Source of the DNA: Aquariibacter albus
GTDB lineage: Bacteria > Pseudomonadota > Gammaproteobacteria > Burkholderiales > Burkholderiaceae_C
Assembly: GCF_014145335.1 (NCBI RefSeq)
Contig: NZ_JACIVI010000006.1
Coordinates: 119,693-183,692, forward strand
Direction of reading: 5' to 3'
DNA length: 64,000 nucleotides
Below are positions 9,469 through 18,444 of this stretch, piece after piece. The notes under the pieces are model-generated. The model saw only the letters and a list, made by a program, of their open reading frames with translations, made no database searches and had not been told where the DNA came from. The stretch's first letter is position 1. Every line of letters starts with the position of its first letter. Both the position numbers and the translations under genes were made by a program.

Positions 9469-10621
9469 GGGCGGGCTCGCGATCGGCCGCGGGGCCGGGG
9501 GGAAGGATGAAGGACTGCATGGCGGCATCCCACAGCAGGATCGGCGCCAGCTCCGGCACGCTGCCGGCGGCCAGGCGCAGCGCCCGGCCGGCCTCGACGG
9601 TGCCGACCGCCGCGCAGGCCAGGCGTGCGGCCGCGAAGTGCTGCTGCACCGCCTCGACCCGGTCCGGCGCCACGCTCAGCACGAAGCCGTAACTCGGGAA
9701 GGCCTGCAGCCAGCGCAGGCGTTCGGCCGGGGCCAGGCCGGGCGGCGCCGGCAGGGCATCGAGGTCGACGGTGGCGCCGACCCCCGAGGCCTCCAGCAGC
9801 ATCAGGGTGCTGCCGAGCACGCCGGCCATGCTGATGTCCTTGGCCGCGCGGCACAGGCCGGCCTCGGCCAGGGCGGGCAGCAGGGCCAGGTCGGCGCGCA
9901 GGCGCTCGGGCGGGGCCTGGGTGCTGGCGTTCCAGTAGGGTGCTTCGCCGCGCCAGGCGCCGCGCAGGTCGACGACGACCATCAGCCGGTCGCCCGGCCG
10001 CGCCTCGAAGCTGCTGAGCAGGGCGCGCGCGTGGCCGAGCACGGCCACCGCGAGCTGGCCATGCGCCGCGCGCAGATTGCTGTGGCCGCCCAGCACCGGC
10101 ACGCCGTAGCGCGCGGCCGCGGCGGCCAGGCCGGCCAGCACGGGGACGGCGGCTTCGGCATCGGGCGCCCAGATCGCATCGACCACGCCGATGGCGCGGC
10201 CGCCCATGGCGGCGATGTCGCTGAGGTTGACCATCAGCGCGCTGTAGCCGGCGAACCAGGGGTCGCGGGCGACGAAGTCCTCGACCAGGCCCTCGATCGC
10301 GAAGAGCAGGTGGCCGCCCCCGCCCGGCGAGGCCGGCAGGGGCACGGCGGCGGTGTCATCGCCATTGGGCACGGCCGCCGCCAGGCCGGCAGCGAGCGGG
10401 CCGGTGGCGGCCCAGGCCGGGTCCAGCGCGCGGGCCCAGGCCGGCGGGCCGGCGGGGGCGTCGGCGGCGGCCGGGTCGAGCGCAGCGCGCACCGCGGCGA
10501 TGTCGGTCTTGTGCGCGAAGCCGCGGCTGGCCCGCAGCGCCTCGGCCAGCGCGGCCAGGGCCCGGGCGGGCTGGATCTCGCCCGCGAGCGGCGGCAGGGT
10601 CGGCACCGGGATCGGCGGCAT
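9461..10621 (-). CDS. sll0787-type AIR synthase-related protein (Nit1C cluster)
   Basis: Member of the PurM/ThiL/SelD ATP-binding fold, 386 residues. Visible features are AVPNGDDTAAVP (PurM-like metal/nucleotide loop), LMVNLSDIAAMGGRAIGVVDAIW and LGGHSNLRA, then the C-terminal half with AKDISMAGVLGSTLMLLEASGVGATVD. Members of this fold activate carbonyl or acid groups with ATP, but the substrate of this subfamily is not known to me. It starts eight bases after the acetyltransferase stop and overlaps the glycosyltransferase start. Confidence 0.87.
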   Translation of the reverse strand: MPPIPVPTLPPLAGEIQPARALAALAEALRASRGFAHKTDIAAVRAALDPAAADAPAGPPAWARALDPAWAATGPLAAGLAAAVPNGDDTAAVPLPASPGGGGHLLFAIEGLVEDFVARDPWFAGYSALMVNLSDIAAMGGRAIGVVDAIWAPDAEAAVPVLAGLAAAAARYGVPVLGGHSNLRAAHGQLAVAVLGHARALLSSFEARPGDRLMVVVDLRGAWRGEAPYWNASTQAPPERLRADLALLPALAEAGLCRAAKDISMAGVLGSTLMLLEASGVGATVDLDALPAPPGLAPAERLRWLQAFPSYGFVLSVAPDRVEAVQQHFAAARLACAAVGTVEAGRALRLAAGSVPELAPILLWDAAMQSFILPPGPAADREPAHG

Positions 10622-10629
10622 GTCCAGCC

Positions 10630-11247
10630 TCAGGCGCGGCGCGCGAAGGCCGCGCTGACGAAGCCGGCCTCGGCCCGCGGACAGGGCGGGTAGGCCTTCA
10701 GATCGGCCTGCATGAAGCGATGCGGCCGGCCGTGCAGGGTGCGCGGGCCCAGGCTCTTCCAGTGCAGCTTCTCGAACAAGGGCACATTGGCTTCCTGCAC
10801 ATGCGCGAAGAAGCTGTGCGCGCCCTGGGCATGCGCGCTGCAGACGGCCAGGCGGATCAGGGTGGCGCCGATGCGGCCGACGCTGCGGAAGGCCGGATGC
10901 ACGGCCAGGCGCGAGCCCCACCAGACGCCGGGCTCCTGCTGCGGGTCGGCATCGGCCGCCTGGTGCAGGCGCACGGTGCCGACGACCTGCTCGGGCTGGC
11001 CGCCCCAGCAGGCCACGGCCACCAGGGTCTGGGCGATGGGGTCGAGGGCATCGCGGTCGTCGCCGACGAAGACGCCCTGCTCGGCACAGAACACGGCGCG
11101 GCGCAGGCGGGCGGCTCCGTCCAGCTCCCAGGGCAGCACCGCGCGCTTGATGCGGAACTCGGCCGGCACGAAGGCCTGCGGCAGCTCGCACCAGGGCGGC
11201 AGCGCGGCGGGCGCGGGCCAGGGCAGGACGGCGGGGGACGCGCTCAT
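10630..11247 (-). CDS. MSMEG_0567/sll0786-type N-acetyltransferase (Nit1C cluster)
   Basis: GNAT-fold acyltransferase, 205 residues. The family's RRAVFCAEQGVFVGDDRDALD block is followed by a fold core containing VVGTVRLHQA and SRLAVHPAFRSVGRIGATLIRLAV, where acyl-CoA would bind (the usual R/Q-x-x-G-x-G/A element appears as RSVGRIGA). ATG at 11247 overlaps the radical SAM stop in an ATGA junction, indicating coupled translation. Acceptor unknown. Confidence 0.87.
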   Translation of the reverse strand: MSASPAVLPWPAPAALPPWCELPQAFVPAEFRIKRAVLPWELDGAARLRRAVFCAEQGVFVGDDRDALDPIAQTLVAVACWGGQPEQVVGTVRLHQAADADPQQEPGVWWGSRLAVHPAFRSVGRIGATLIRLAVCSAHAQGAHSFFAHVQEANVPLFEKLHWKSLGPRTLHGRPHRFMQADLKAYPPCPRAEAGFVSAAFARRA

Positions 11248-12398
11248 GCCGGCACCCCGTCGAGCGCGCCTTCGTGGACGGCCAGGGTCGAGCAGGCGCC
11301 GCACTTGCCGCAGCCGGCGCGGATGTCGGCCGCGCGCAGGCCGCCGGCCTGGAGCATCGCGGCCAGGGGCTGAAGCAGGGCCTGCATGAAGTCGGCCGAG
11401 GGCGCGGGATGGTCTTCCAGCGGCGTGCCGCGGATGGGCACGAAGGGCACGACGAAGGGGTAGACACCGATCGCGATCAGCTTCTCGCACATCGCCAGGA
11501 TGGCCTCGGGCGGATCGCCGAGGCCGGCCAGCAGGTAGCTGCTGACCTGGCCACGGCCGAAGACCGCCACGGCCGCCTCGAAGGCGCTGAAGTAGCGCGC
11601 CAGCGGCACGCTGGCCTTGCCGGGCATCAGCTTCTCGCGCAGCGCGGGGCTCACCAGCTCCAGGTGCATGCCGACGGTGGCGACGCCGGCGGCCTGCAGG
11701 CGCGCGAACCATCGGTCGTCGTCGGGCGGTTCGAGCTGGGCCTGGAGGGGCAGGCTGCGGGCCGGGCGCAGCGCGGCAATCGCGGCGGTGATGGCGGCCG
11801 CGCTGTCGCACAGGACTTGCGCGCCCCGGTCCGGCGTGGGGGGCGTGCCGGTGGTCAGCACCATGTGCTTCACGTCGTCGAGCTGCACGGCGGCGCAGGC
11901 CACCTCGGCGAGCTGGGCCGGCGTCTTGTGCGCGACGGTGCGGCCGGCCGCCAGCGACTGGCCGATCGCGCAGAACTGGCAGGCCTTGCGCCGGCTCTCG
12001 TAGCGGATGCAGGTCTGCAGCACGGTGGTGGCCAGCACGTCGCGGCCGTGGAGGGTCGCGATCTGGCGGTAGGGGATGCCGTCGGCCGTCTGCAGGGCAT
12101 AGAAGCGCGGCTCGGCGGTGAAGCGGATTTCGGCGATGGGGATGCCGCCGCGCTTGAGCACGCTGCGGCCATCGGCCCCCGGCGCCTCGGCCGCATAGGT
12201 GGAGGCGAAGGCCTGGGCGGTGTGCACCGGCACCATCACGGTGTGGCCGTCGACGGTGACGGCCTGGTGGTCGCTGGGCCCGGCGCCGCCGCGGCGGCTG
12301 GCGGCCCCGGCCTGCGGGTCGAGCAGGCGCAGGCCCTGGGCCTGCAGCTCGCTCATCAGGGCGCGGGCGGCGGGGGTGGGGACGGAGGGGGTGGCCAT
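11244..12398 (-). CDS. MSMEG_0568-type radical SAM protein (Nit1C cluster)
   Basis: Radical S-adenosylmethionine enzyme of 384 residues. The cluster-binding segment is TCIRYESRRKACQFC, i.e. C-x9-C-x2-C, a longer first gap than the canonical C-x3-C-x2-C. A second cysteine group, AGCGKCGACS, lies near the C-terminus and could ligate an auxiliary iron-sulfur cluster. The TIM-barrel part includes MVLTTGTPPTPDRG and GVATVGMHLEL. It is the most distinctive enzyme of the cluster; its reaction is not known to me. It lies 36 bases after the nitrilase stop. Confidence 0.9.
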   Translation of the reverse strand: MATPSVPTPAARALMSELQAQGLRLLDPQAGAASRRGGAGPSDHQAVTVDGHTVMVPVHTAQAFASTYAAEAPGADGRSVLKRGGIPIAEIRFTAEPRFYALQTADGIPYRQIATLHGRDVLATTVLQTCIRYESRRKACQFCAIGQSLAAGRTVAHKTPAQLAEVACAAVQLDDVKHMVLTTGTPPTPDRGAQVLCDSAAAITAAIAALRPARSLPLQAQLEPPDDDRWFARLQAAGVATVGMHLELVSPALREKLMPGKASVPLARYFSAFEAAVAVFGRGQVSSYLLAGLGDPPEAILAMCEKLIAIGVYPFVVPFVPIRGTPLEDHPAPSADFMQALLQPLAAMLQAGGLRAADIRAGCGKCGACSTLAVHEGALDGVPA

Positions 12399-12434
12399 GG
12401 CGGGGCGTCCTTCAGGGGCAGCGGGCGGGGGCGA

Positions 12435-13496
12435 TCAGGGCCGGGCCGGCGTGGCGGCGGCACCCGCCTCGACGGCGGGCGCTGCCGGGGCGAAGGGGCT
12501 GGCGGGGGTCCGCTCGGCCGGGCCCGGGACGGGGCCGGCGGTCGGGACCCGCAGCGGTCCGCCGGCCAGGTCCACCACCGGGTGCGCCGGCCGGGTGTTG
12601 ATCGCCAGGCTCAGCAGCTCGGGCCGGGCGTAGTGGCCGACCGAATCCATCATCCGCTTGCGCTTGTCGATCAGGGCGAAGTCGAGGTCGGCGATCACCA
12701 GGCCCTCGCCTTCCTTGAGCGGCGGCGCCAGGTGCACGCCCTCGGGCGAGACGATGGCGCTGCAGCAACCGCCGCGCAGGGCCTTCTGCAGGGCGGGGTC
12801 GGGCGTGATGCTGGCGATCTGCGACTCATGCAGCCAGCCGGTGGCATTGACGACGAAGCAGCCCGATTCCAGCGCGTGATGGCGGATGGCCACCTCCATC
12901 TGGTCGGCAAAGATCGGCCCGACCATCGAGCCGGGGAACTGCGCGACGTGGATCTCCTCGCCCTGGGCCATCAGCGCGTAGCGGGCCAGGGGGTTGTAGT
13001 GCTCCCAGCAGGCCAGGGCGCCGACGCGACCGACCGCCGTGTCGACCACCTTCAGCCCGGCGGCATCGCCCTGGCCCCAGACCATGCGCTCGTGGTAGGT
13101 CGGGGTGATCTTGCGGCGGTGCAGCAGCAGGCGGCCATCGGCATCGAAGACGAGCTGGGCGTTGTAGAGGCTGCCGCCGTCGCGCTCGTTGATGCCGAGC
13201 ACGACGACCAGGCCGTGGCGGCGCGCGGCCGCGGCCACGGCCTCCACCTCGGGGCCCGGCACGCGCGGCGCGTGGGCCATCAGGCGAAGGTGGTCGGCGC
13301 CCATCGCCACCGGCGGCTTGATGAAGCTGAAGTAGGGGTAGTAGGGGACGAAGGTCTCGGGGAAGACGACGAGCTGCGCGCCCTTGCCGGCGGCCTGGGC
13401 CAGGGCCTCGACCACGCGCTCGGTGGTGCCGGCGGGGCGGTCCAGGTCCGGAGCGAGCTGCACGGCGGCGGCGCGGACGATGCGGTGGGGCAGCAT
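12435..13496 (-). CDS. Nit1-type nitrilase (sll0784 family)
   Basis: Carbon-nitrogen hydrolase converting a nitrile to acid plus ammonia, 353 residues. The catalytic triad is visible: Glu47 in [10 protein letters not shown], Lys129 in [16 protein letters not shown] and Cys163 in [11 protein letters not shown]. The C-terminal tail after about residue 310 is Ala/Pro-rich and unlike the core. In other bacteria the Nit1C nitrilase has been tied to nitrogen-starvation responses and to cyanide assimilation; which applies here cannot be seen. It is the second gene of the operon. Confidence 0.93.
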   Translation of the reverse strand: MLPHRIVRAAAVQLAPDLDRPAGTTERVVEALAQAAGKGAQLVVFPETFVPYYPYFSFIKPPVAMGADHLRLMAHAPRVPGPEVEAVAAAARRHGLVVVLGINERDGGSLYNAQLVFDADGRLLLHRRKITPTYHERMVWGQGDAAGLKVVDTAVGRVGALACWEHYNPLARYALMAQGEEIHVAQFPGSMVGPIFADQMEVAIRHHALESGCFVVNATGWLHESQIASITPDPALQKALRGGCCSAIVSPEGVHLAPPLKEGEGLVIADLDFALIDKRKRMMDSVGHYARPELLSLAINTRPAHPVVDLAGGPLRVPTAGPVPGPAERTPASPFAPAAPAVEAGAAATPARP

Positions 13497-13539
13497 GGGC
13501 GAAGGCAGTCGAGGGGTCGGTGCGTGGTGCGGCGCCCCC

Positions 13540-13561
13540 GCCGCGGCCCGTGGGCTGCGGC
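13540..13561 (-). terminator. Hairpin between first and second Nit1C genes
   Basis: Near-perfect hairpin (13540-13549 with 13552-13561, one G/T position) in the 76-base gap between the MSMEG_0572-type gene and the nitrilase. No T run. It could attenuate transcription so that the first gene is made in excess, or protect the upstream message end. Confidence 0.35.
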
Positions 13562-13572
13562 GGGCTGCGGCC

Positions 13573-14055
13573 TCAGAGGGTCCAGCTGTGCAGCATGAAG
13601 GCGTTGTCGCGGCGGTGGATCAGGGTCAGGTCCAGCACGTCCAGCGGGTTGATCGGGATCACGCCCTCGATCAGGTTCTTCTCGCTGTGGCCGTAGAGCG
13701 CCTGCAGCGCGAAGCGGCAGGCGTAGACCTTGCCGCCTTCGGCGATGAACTTCTCGATCTGCTTGTTGAAGTTCAGGTGGCCGGGGAAGGCCTCGTCGCC
13801 GATCGTCGGGAAGCCGCGCTGCACCCCCAGCGTGACGCCGGGACCGTAGAGCAGCACCGAGGTCTCGAAGCCCTTGCGCAGCAGGCGCAGGGCCTGCAGC
13901 AGGTTGACCAGGCCGATCGAGCCTTCGAAGGCCACGGTGTGGAAGGTGACCAGGGCCTTCTCGCCCGGCTGGGCTTTCACGTCCTCGAAGACCTTCTCTT
14001 CGTAATCGACGAGGACATCGCCTTTCTGGCGCATCGGCAGGGTGACTTTGGGCAT
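13573..14055 (-). CDS. MSMEG_0572/Sll0783-type nitrogen-starvation response protein
   Basis: First gene of the Nit1C operon; 160-residue cytoplasmic protein. It contains [40 protein letters not shown] and [14 protein letters not shown], a layout reminiscent of DsrE-like small folds. The Synechocystis relative sll0783 is known for its role under nitrogen starvation. Start ATG at 14055 has CGGAG upstream, and the [21 protein letters not shown]-terminus is typical. Biochemical role unknown. Confidence 0.88.
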   Translation of the reverse strand: MPKVTLPMRQKGDVLVDYEEKVFEDVKAQPGEKALVTFHTVAFEGSIGLVNLLQALRLLRKGFETSVLLYGPGVTLGVQRGFPTIGDEAFPGHLNFNKQIEKFIAEGGKVYACRFALQALYGHSEKNLIEGVIPINPLDVLDLTLIHRRDNAFMLHSWTL

Positions 14056-14176
14056 GGCGGCTCCGGGGAGGGGTGGGGGACGTTCGGGGCAGGAAGACGG
14101 GGGGCCGGCCCCGCGGGTCGGCCCGTCCCGCTTTGCATCGGCCGTGCCATGCCAAGGCCGCCGCAGCCGGCCGGCC

Positions 14177-14470
14177 TGCAATCAAGCCCCGATCAAGCCG
14201 CGGGCATGCGCCCAACTCCTTGCCGAAAAACTTTCGGGCGGACGGCGAGCTGCCGCCGCGGCTTCGAGGGCTTTGCGGGATTACCCGTAACCGGGCGGTC
14301 ACCGGCATGAAGCCTCGCGATCAGGCGCACCGGCAGGTGGCACGGGACCGCACCGGCACGGGGGCCGATCTGCAATCAAGCCGCGCGATCAAGCCGCGCT
14401 GGTGCAGCCGGACAAGCTCCCGGGGCCGGCACGCGGCATGCAATCAAGTCGACATGCCGCTGCAATCAAG
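14177..14470. promoter_or_regulatory. Direct-repeat operator region, Nit1C/MocR gap
   Basis: The 427-base gap between the divergent Nit1C operon and the MocR gene holds four exact copies of TGCAATCAAG, all in + orientation, at 14177, 14371, 14439 and 14461. Two are followed by GATCAAGCCGCG at 14191 and 14387, giving paired half-sites 14 and 16 bases apart; a weaker GATCAGGCGC lies near 14319. MocR/GabR regulators bind direct repeats. The last copy merges into the AAGGA Shine-Dalgarno (14468-14472) of the MocR gene, suggesting autorepression. Confidence 0.7.
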
Positions 14471-14482
14471 GACCGTCCCCGC

Positions 14483-15910
14483 ATGAGCACGCTGCCCGCC
14501 CACTGGCGCCGCCGCCTGCAGCAGCCCGACCGCCCGGCCTACCTGATGCTGGCCGAGCTGATCGCCGAGGACGTGCGCAGCGGCCGACTCGTCGCCCGCG
14601 ACCGCCTGCCCACGCTGCGCGAGCTGGCCCAGGCCACCGGCCTGAACTACACGACGGTCGCACGGGGCTATGCCGAGGCGCAGCGCCGCGGCCTGATCGA
14701 TGCGCAGAGCGGACGCGGCAGCTATGTGCGTGGCAGCGCGCCCGCCCTGCCGCTGCGCGGCGGCGCGGCGATGACGATGAACCTGCCGCCCGAACCCGAC
14801 GATCCGGCCCTGCTCGCGCGCATCCGCGAGGGCGCGCAGGCCGTGTTCGGCGAGGCCGACCTGCACGACCTGCTGCGCTACCAGGCCTTCGGCGGCAGTG
14901 CCGAGGACCGCGCGGCCGGGGCCGACTGGCTGGCCGGACAGCTGCCGGGCGTGACGGCCGAGCGCACCCTGGTCGCGCCGGGCATCCACAGCGTGCTCGT
15001 GGCGCTGATCTCGCAGTTCGCGCGGCCGGGGCAGCTGATCTGCGTGGAGTCGCTCGGCTACCCGGGGCTCAAGGCCATCGCGGCCCAGCTCGGCGTGCAG
15101 CTGCAGGCCCTGCCCTGCGACGAGGAGGGCCCGAGCGCGCTGGCCTTCGAACATGCCTGCAAGCACCTGCAGCCCCGCGCGCTCTACCTCAACCCGACGC
15201 TGCAGAACCCCTCGACGCTGACGATCAGCCGGGCCCGCCGCGAACTGCTCGCCGACCTGGCCCTGCACCACAGCGTGCCGATCATCGAGGACGAGGCCTA
15301 CGCCATGCTGCCCGCCCGGCTCGAGCTGCCGGCCCTGTCCACCCTGGCCCCGGGCCTGAGCTGGTACGTGAGCGGCCTGTCGAAGTGCTTCGGTGCCGGC
15401 CTGCGCACGGCCTATGTGGCCGCGCCGAGCGTGCGCGAGGCCGAGCGCCTGGCCGGCACGCTGCGCGGCCTCTCGGTGATGGCCTCGCCGCTGAGCAATG
15501 CGCTGGCGACCCGCTGGCTGCGCGACGGCACCGCCGCGCGCATGCTGGAGGCCGTGCGCCAGATCGGTCGCGAGCGCCAGGCCCTGGCCCGCGAGCTGCT
15601 GGGGGCGGTGCTGCCCACCCACACCCAGGGTGCACCCGGCGGACCGCCCGGCCTGATCGCGCCGGAGGACGGCTTCCACGCCTGGCTGCGCCTGGGCCCG
15701 CCCTGGCAGCCCGTGGAGCTGGCCGCCTGGCTGCGCGACCAGGGCGTGGGCGCGGTCGCCAGCGTGGCCTTCTCCACCGACGGCGATCCGCCCGACGCCC
15801 TGCGCCTGTGCCTGGGCGGGCCGCAGTCGCATGCCGACTGCCGGGCCATGCTCGGCCGCCTGGCCGAGGCGCTGGACCACCCGCGGGCGGCCCAGGGCGC
15901 GGTGATGTAG
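14483..15910 (+). CDS. MocR/PdxR-type GntR-aminotransferase regulator
   Basis: 475-residue regulator with an N-terminal GntR-type winged HTH (LIAEDVRSGRLVARDRLPTLRELAQATGLNYTTVARGYAEAQRRGLI, about residues 24-75) and a C-terminal aminotransferase-fold domain. The PLP lysine is Lys301 in SGLSKCFGAG, and LYLNPTLQNPS is the usual PLP-domain landmark. Start ATG at 14483 has AAGGA ten bases upstream; the open frame also extends 27 codons upstream without a better start. Divergent placement and the shared direct repeats make it the likely regulator of Nit1C, with PLP or an amino-compound adduct as effector. The target assignment is inference. Confidence 0.9.
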   Translation: MSTLPAHWRRRLQQPDRPAYLMLAELIAEDVRSGRLVARDRLPTLRELAQATGLNYTTVARGYAEAQRRGLIDAQSGRGSYVRGSAPALPLRGGAAMTMNLPPEPDDPALLARIREGAQAVFGEADLHDLLRYQAFGGSAEDRAAGADWLAGQLPGVTAERTLVAPGIHSVLVALISQFARPGQLICVESLGYPGLKAIAAQLGVQLQALPCDEEGPSALAFEHACKHLQPRALYLNPTLQNPSTLTISRARRELLADLALHHSVPIIEDEAYAMLPARLELPALSTLAPGLSWYVSGLSKCFGAGLRTAYVAAPSVREAERLAGTLRGLSVMASPLSNALATRWLRDGTAARMLEAVRQIGRERQALARELLGAVLPTHTQGAPGGPPGLIAPEDGFHAWLRLGPPWQPVELAAWLRDQGVGAVASVAFSTDGDPPDALRLCLGGPQSHADCRAMLGRLAEALDHPRAAQGAVM

Positions 15911-15950
15911 GCCGCCGCCCCGGCGCCGGTGGCCCCGCGGGGGGGCCACC

Positions 15951-15956
15951 TACAAT
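15951..15956 (+). promoter_or_regulatory. Putative -10 box for yajC-secDF
   Basis: TACAAT, an isolated AT-rich hexamer 113 bases before the yajC start and just after the MocR stop. No clear -35 box 17 bases upstream. Confidence 0.4.
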
Positions 15957-16068
15957 CCCGCGCTTTCCGCGCCCTGACCGTCACCGCCTCGTCGCGGACG
16001 GCTGCGGCGGCCGGCCGGGTCTGCCCGCGCCGGGGTGTCTTCCCGTCCCGCTCACCAAGGATCCACCC

Positions 16069-16401
16069 GTGTTCATTGCCCAAGCCTTTGCCCAGACCGC
16101 CCCCGCCGCCACGCCCGCCGGCGGCCCGGAGTCCAGCCTGCTGTCGATGCTGCCGCTGCTGCTGATGTTCGTGGTGCTGTACTTCGTGATGATCCGGCCG
16201 CAGATGAAGAAGCAGAAGGAGCACAAGGCCATGGTCGACGCGCTGGCCAAGGGCGACGAGGTGGTGACCGCGGGCGGCCTGCTGGGCCGCGTCAGCAAGC
16301 TCGGCGAGGCCTTCCTGCACGTGGAACTGGCCGACGGCGTCGAAGTCCAGATCCAGCGCAGCGCGGTGGTGCAGGTGCTGCCGAAGGGCACGCTGAAGTA
16401 A
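16069..16401 (+). CDS. yajC: Sec translocase accessory subunit YajC
   Basis: Small single-span inner-membrane partner of SecDF-YidC. 110 residues from a GTG start preceded by AAGGA (16057-16061). An Ala/Thr-rich N-terminus is followed by the membrane segment SLLSMLPLLLMFVVLYFVMI (about residues 23-42). Then comes the family signature RPQMKKQKEHKAMVDALAKGDEVVTAGGLLGRV. secD and secF follow in the same orientation, the normal arrangement. Confidence 0.95.
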   Translation: MFIAQAFAQTAPAATPAGGPESSLLSMLPLLLMFVVLYFVMIRPQMKKQKEHKAMVDALAKGDEVVTAGGLLGRVSKLGEAFLHVELADGVEVQIQRSAVVQVLPKGTLK

Positions 16402-16440
16402 GCCGGGCCGGCCGGCTGCCGCCGGCTTCCGGGTCCGACC

Positions 16441-16478
16441 GCAAGGCCGCGGACGCCCGCCGGGCGCCGCGGCCTTGC
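16441..16478 (+). terminator. Strong hairpin between yajC and secD
   Basis: An 18-bp stem with one bulged A (16441-16459 with 16461-16478; outer arms GCAAGGCCGCGG and CCGCGGCCTTGC). No T tract. It may set the lower level of secDF relative to yajC rather than end transcription. Confidence 0.45.
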
Positions 16479-16521
16479 CCCCAAGAAGAAGCCCCCCGAC
16501 GGGGCCTGCGAGGATGAGGCA

Positions 16522-18408
16522 ATGAACCGTTACCCCTGGTGGAAGTACGCGATCCTGGTGGTCGCGCTGATCGTCGGCCTGCTGTATGCCCTGCCCAATC
16601 TGTACGGCGAGGCGCCGGCGGTGCAGGTTTCCAGCGGCAAGGCCACGCTGAAGGTCACGGCCGAGCTGGTGCCGCGCGTCGAGGGCGCGCTGCGCGAGGC
16701 CGGGGCGGTGGCGGACTTCGTGCAGCTCGAAGGCAATTCGGTGCGGGCCCGCTTCGAGGACACCGACACCCAGATCAAGGCAAAGGATGCGATCGCCAAG
16801 GCCCTGAACCCCGATCCGGCCGATCCGGGCTACATCGTCGCGCTGAACCTGGTGAGCCGTTCGCCGGCCTGGCTGAGCAGCCTGCACGCGCTGCCGATGT
16901 ACCTGGGCCTGGACCTGCGCGGCGGCGTGCACTTCCTGATGCAGGTCGACATGCCGGCCGCGCTGGACCGCCGCGTCGAGGCCCTGGGTGCGGACATGCG
17001 CACCGTGCTGCGCGACAAGAACATCCGCCATGCCGGCGTGAACCGCGAAGGTCGCCGCGTCGAGCTGCGCTTCCGCGACGCCGAGACGCGCGCCAAGGCC
17101 CGCGCCGTGCTGACCGAAGCCCTGCCCGACCTGAACTTCGCCGACGCCGAGGACGGCCGCGATGCCCTGCTGCGCGCGACGATCAAGCCCGAGGCCGCGC
17201 TGCGCCTGCAGGACCAGGCCCTGAAGCAGAACATCAACACCCTGCACAACCGGATCAACGAACTCGGCGTGGCCGAGCCGGTGATCCAGCAGCAGGGCGC
17301 CGACCGCGTCGTGGTGCAGCTGCCGGGCGTGCAGGACACCGCCAAGGCCAAGGACATCATCGGCCGCACCGCCACGCTGGAGGTGCGCATGGTCGACGAC
17401 AGCCCCGAGGCCCTGGGCGGCCTGAACGGCGGCGTGCTGCCGCTGGGCACCGAGCGCTACCAAGACCGCAACGGCCAGCCCATCGTGGTGAAGAAGGCCG
17501 TGGTGCTGACCGGCGAGAACCTGACCGACGCCCAGCCCGGCTTCGACGGCCAGACCCAGGAACCGACCGTCAACCTGACGCTCGACGGCAAGGGCGCGCG
17601 CATCTTCCGCGACGTGACCCGCGAGAACGTCGGCAAGCGCATGGCCATCCTGCTGTTCGAGAAGGGCCGCGGCGAGGTGGTGACCGCCCCGGTGATCCGC
17701 GCCGAGATCGGCGGCGGCCGGGTGCAGATCAGCGGCCGCATGACCACGCAGGAAGCCAACGACACGGCCCTGCTGCTGCGCGCGGGTTCGCTGGCCGCGC
17801 CGATGGAGATCATCGAGGAACGCACCATCGGCCCGAGCCTGGGCGCCGAGAACATCAGCAAGGGCTTCCACAGCGTGATGTGGGGCTTTGCGGCCATCGC
17901 GGTCTTCATGTGCGCCTACTACATGCTGTTCGGCGTGTTCTCCTCGCTGGCGCTGGCGCTGAACCTGCTGCTGCTGACGGCCATCCTGTCGATGCTGCAG
18001 GCCACGCTGACGCTGCCCGGCATCGCCGCCATCGCCCTGACCCTGGGCATGGCGATCGACGCGAACGTGCTGATCAACGAGCGGGTCCGTGAGGAACTGC
18101 GCAATGGCGCGGCACCGCAGACGGCCATCCACCTGGGCTACGAGCGGGCCTTTGCGACCATCCTCGACTCGAACATCACCACGCTGATCGCGGGCGTCGC
18201 GCTGCTGGCCTTCGGCTCGGGCCCGGTGCGCGGCTTCGCGGTCGTGCACTGCCTGGGCATCCTGACCTCGATGTTCTCGGCGGTGCTGTTCTCGCGCGGC
18301 CTGGTCAACCTCTGGTACGGCCGCCAGAAGAAGCTGAAGTCGGTCTCGATCGGCCAGATCTGGAAGCCCGAGGCCGGCACGTCGTCGGTCCCGGCCCCGC
18401 GCGGCTGA
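16522..18408 (+). CDS. secD: Protein translocase subunit SecD
   Basis: Proton-driven accessory subunit of the Sec translocon, 628 residues. It has an N-terminal membrane helix (KYAILVVALIVGLLYALPNLYG), the conserved PMYLGLDLRGGVHFLMQVDM, a large periplasmic P1 region, then five C-terminal helices with LGMAIDANVLINERVREELRNG. Sequence and length are ordinary for Burkholderiales. secF starts 36 bases downstream with an AAGGA ribosome site. Confidence 0.97.
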   Translation: MNRYPWWKYAILVVALIVGLLYALPNLYGEAPAVQVSSGKATLKVTAELVPRVEGALREAGAVADFVQLEGNSVRARFEDTDTQIKAKDAIAKALNPDPADPGYIVALNLVSRSPAWLSSLHALPMYLGLDLRGGVHFLMQVDMPAALDRRVEALGADMRTVLRDKNIRHAGVNREGRRVELRFRDAETRAKARAVLTEALPDLNFADAEDGRDALLRATIKPEAALRLQDQALKQNINTLHNRINELGVAEPVIQQQGADRVVVQLPGVQDTAKAKDIIGRTATLEVRMVDDSPEALGGLNGGVLPLGTERYQDRNGQPIVVKKAVVLTGENLTDAQPGFDGQTQEPTVNLTLDGKGARIFRDVTRENVGKRMAILLFEKGRGEVVTAPVIRAEIGGGRVQISGRMTTQEANDTALLLRAGSLAAPMEIIEERTIGPSLGAENISKGFHSVMWGFAAIAVFMCAYYMLFGVFSSLALALNLLLLTAILSMLQATLTLPGIAAIALTLGMAIDANVLINERVREELRNGAAPQTAIHLGYERAFATILDSNITTLIAGVALLAFGSGPVRGFAVVHCLGILTSMFSAVLFSRGLVNLWYGRQKKLKSVSIGQIWKPEAGTSSVPAPRG

Positions 18409-18444
18409 GGCCGACCCGAAGCGCGATTCCCGCAAGGACATCCC

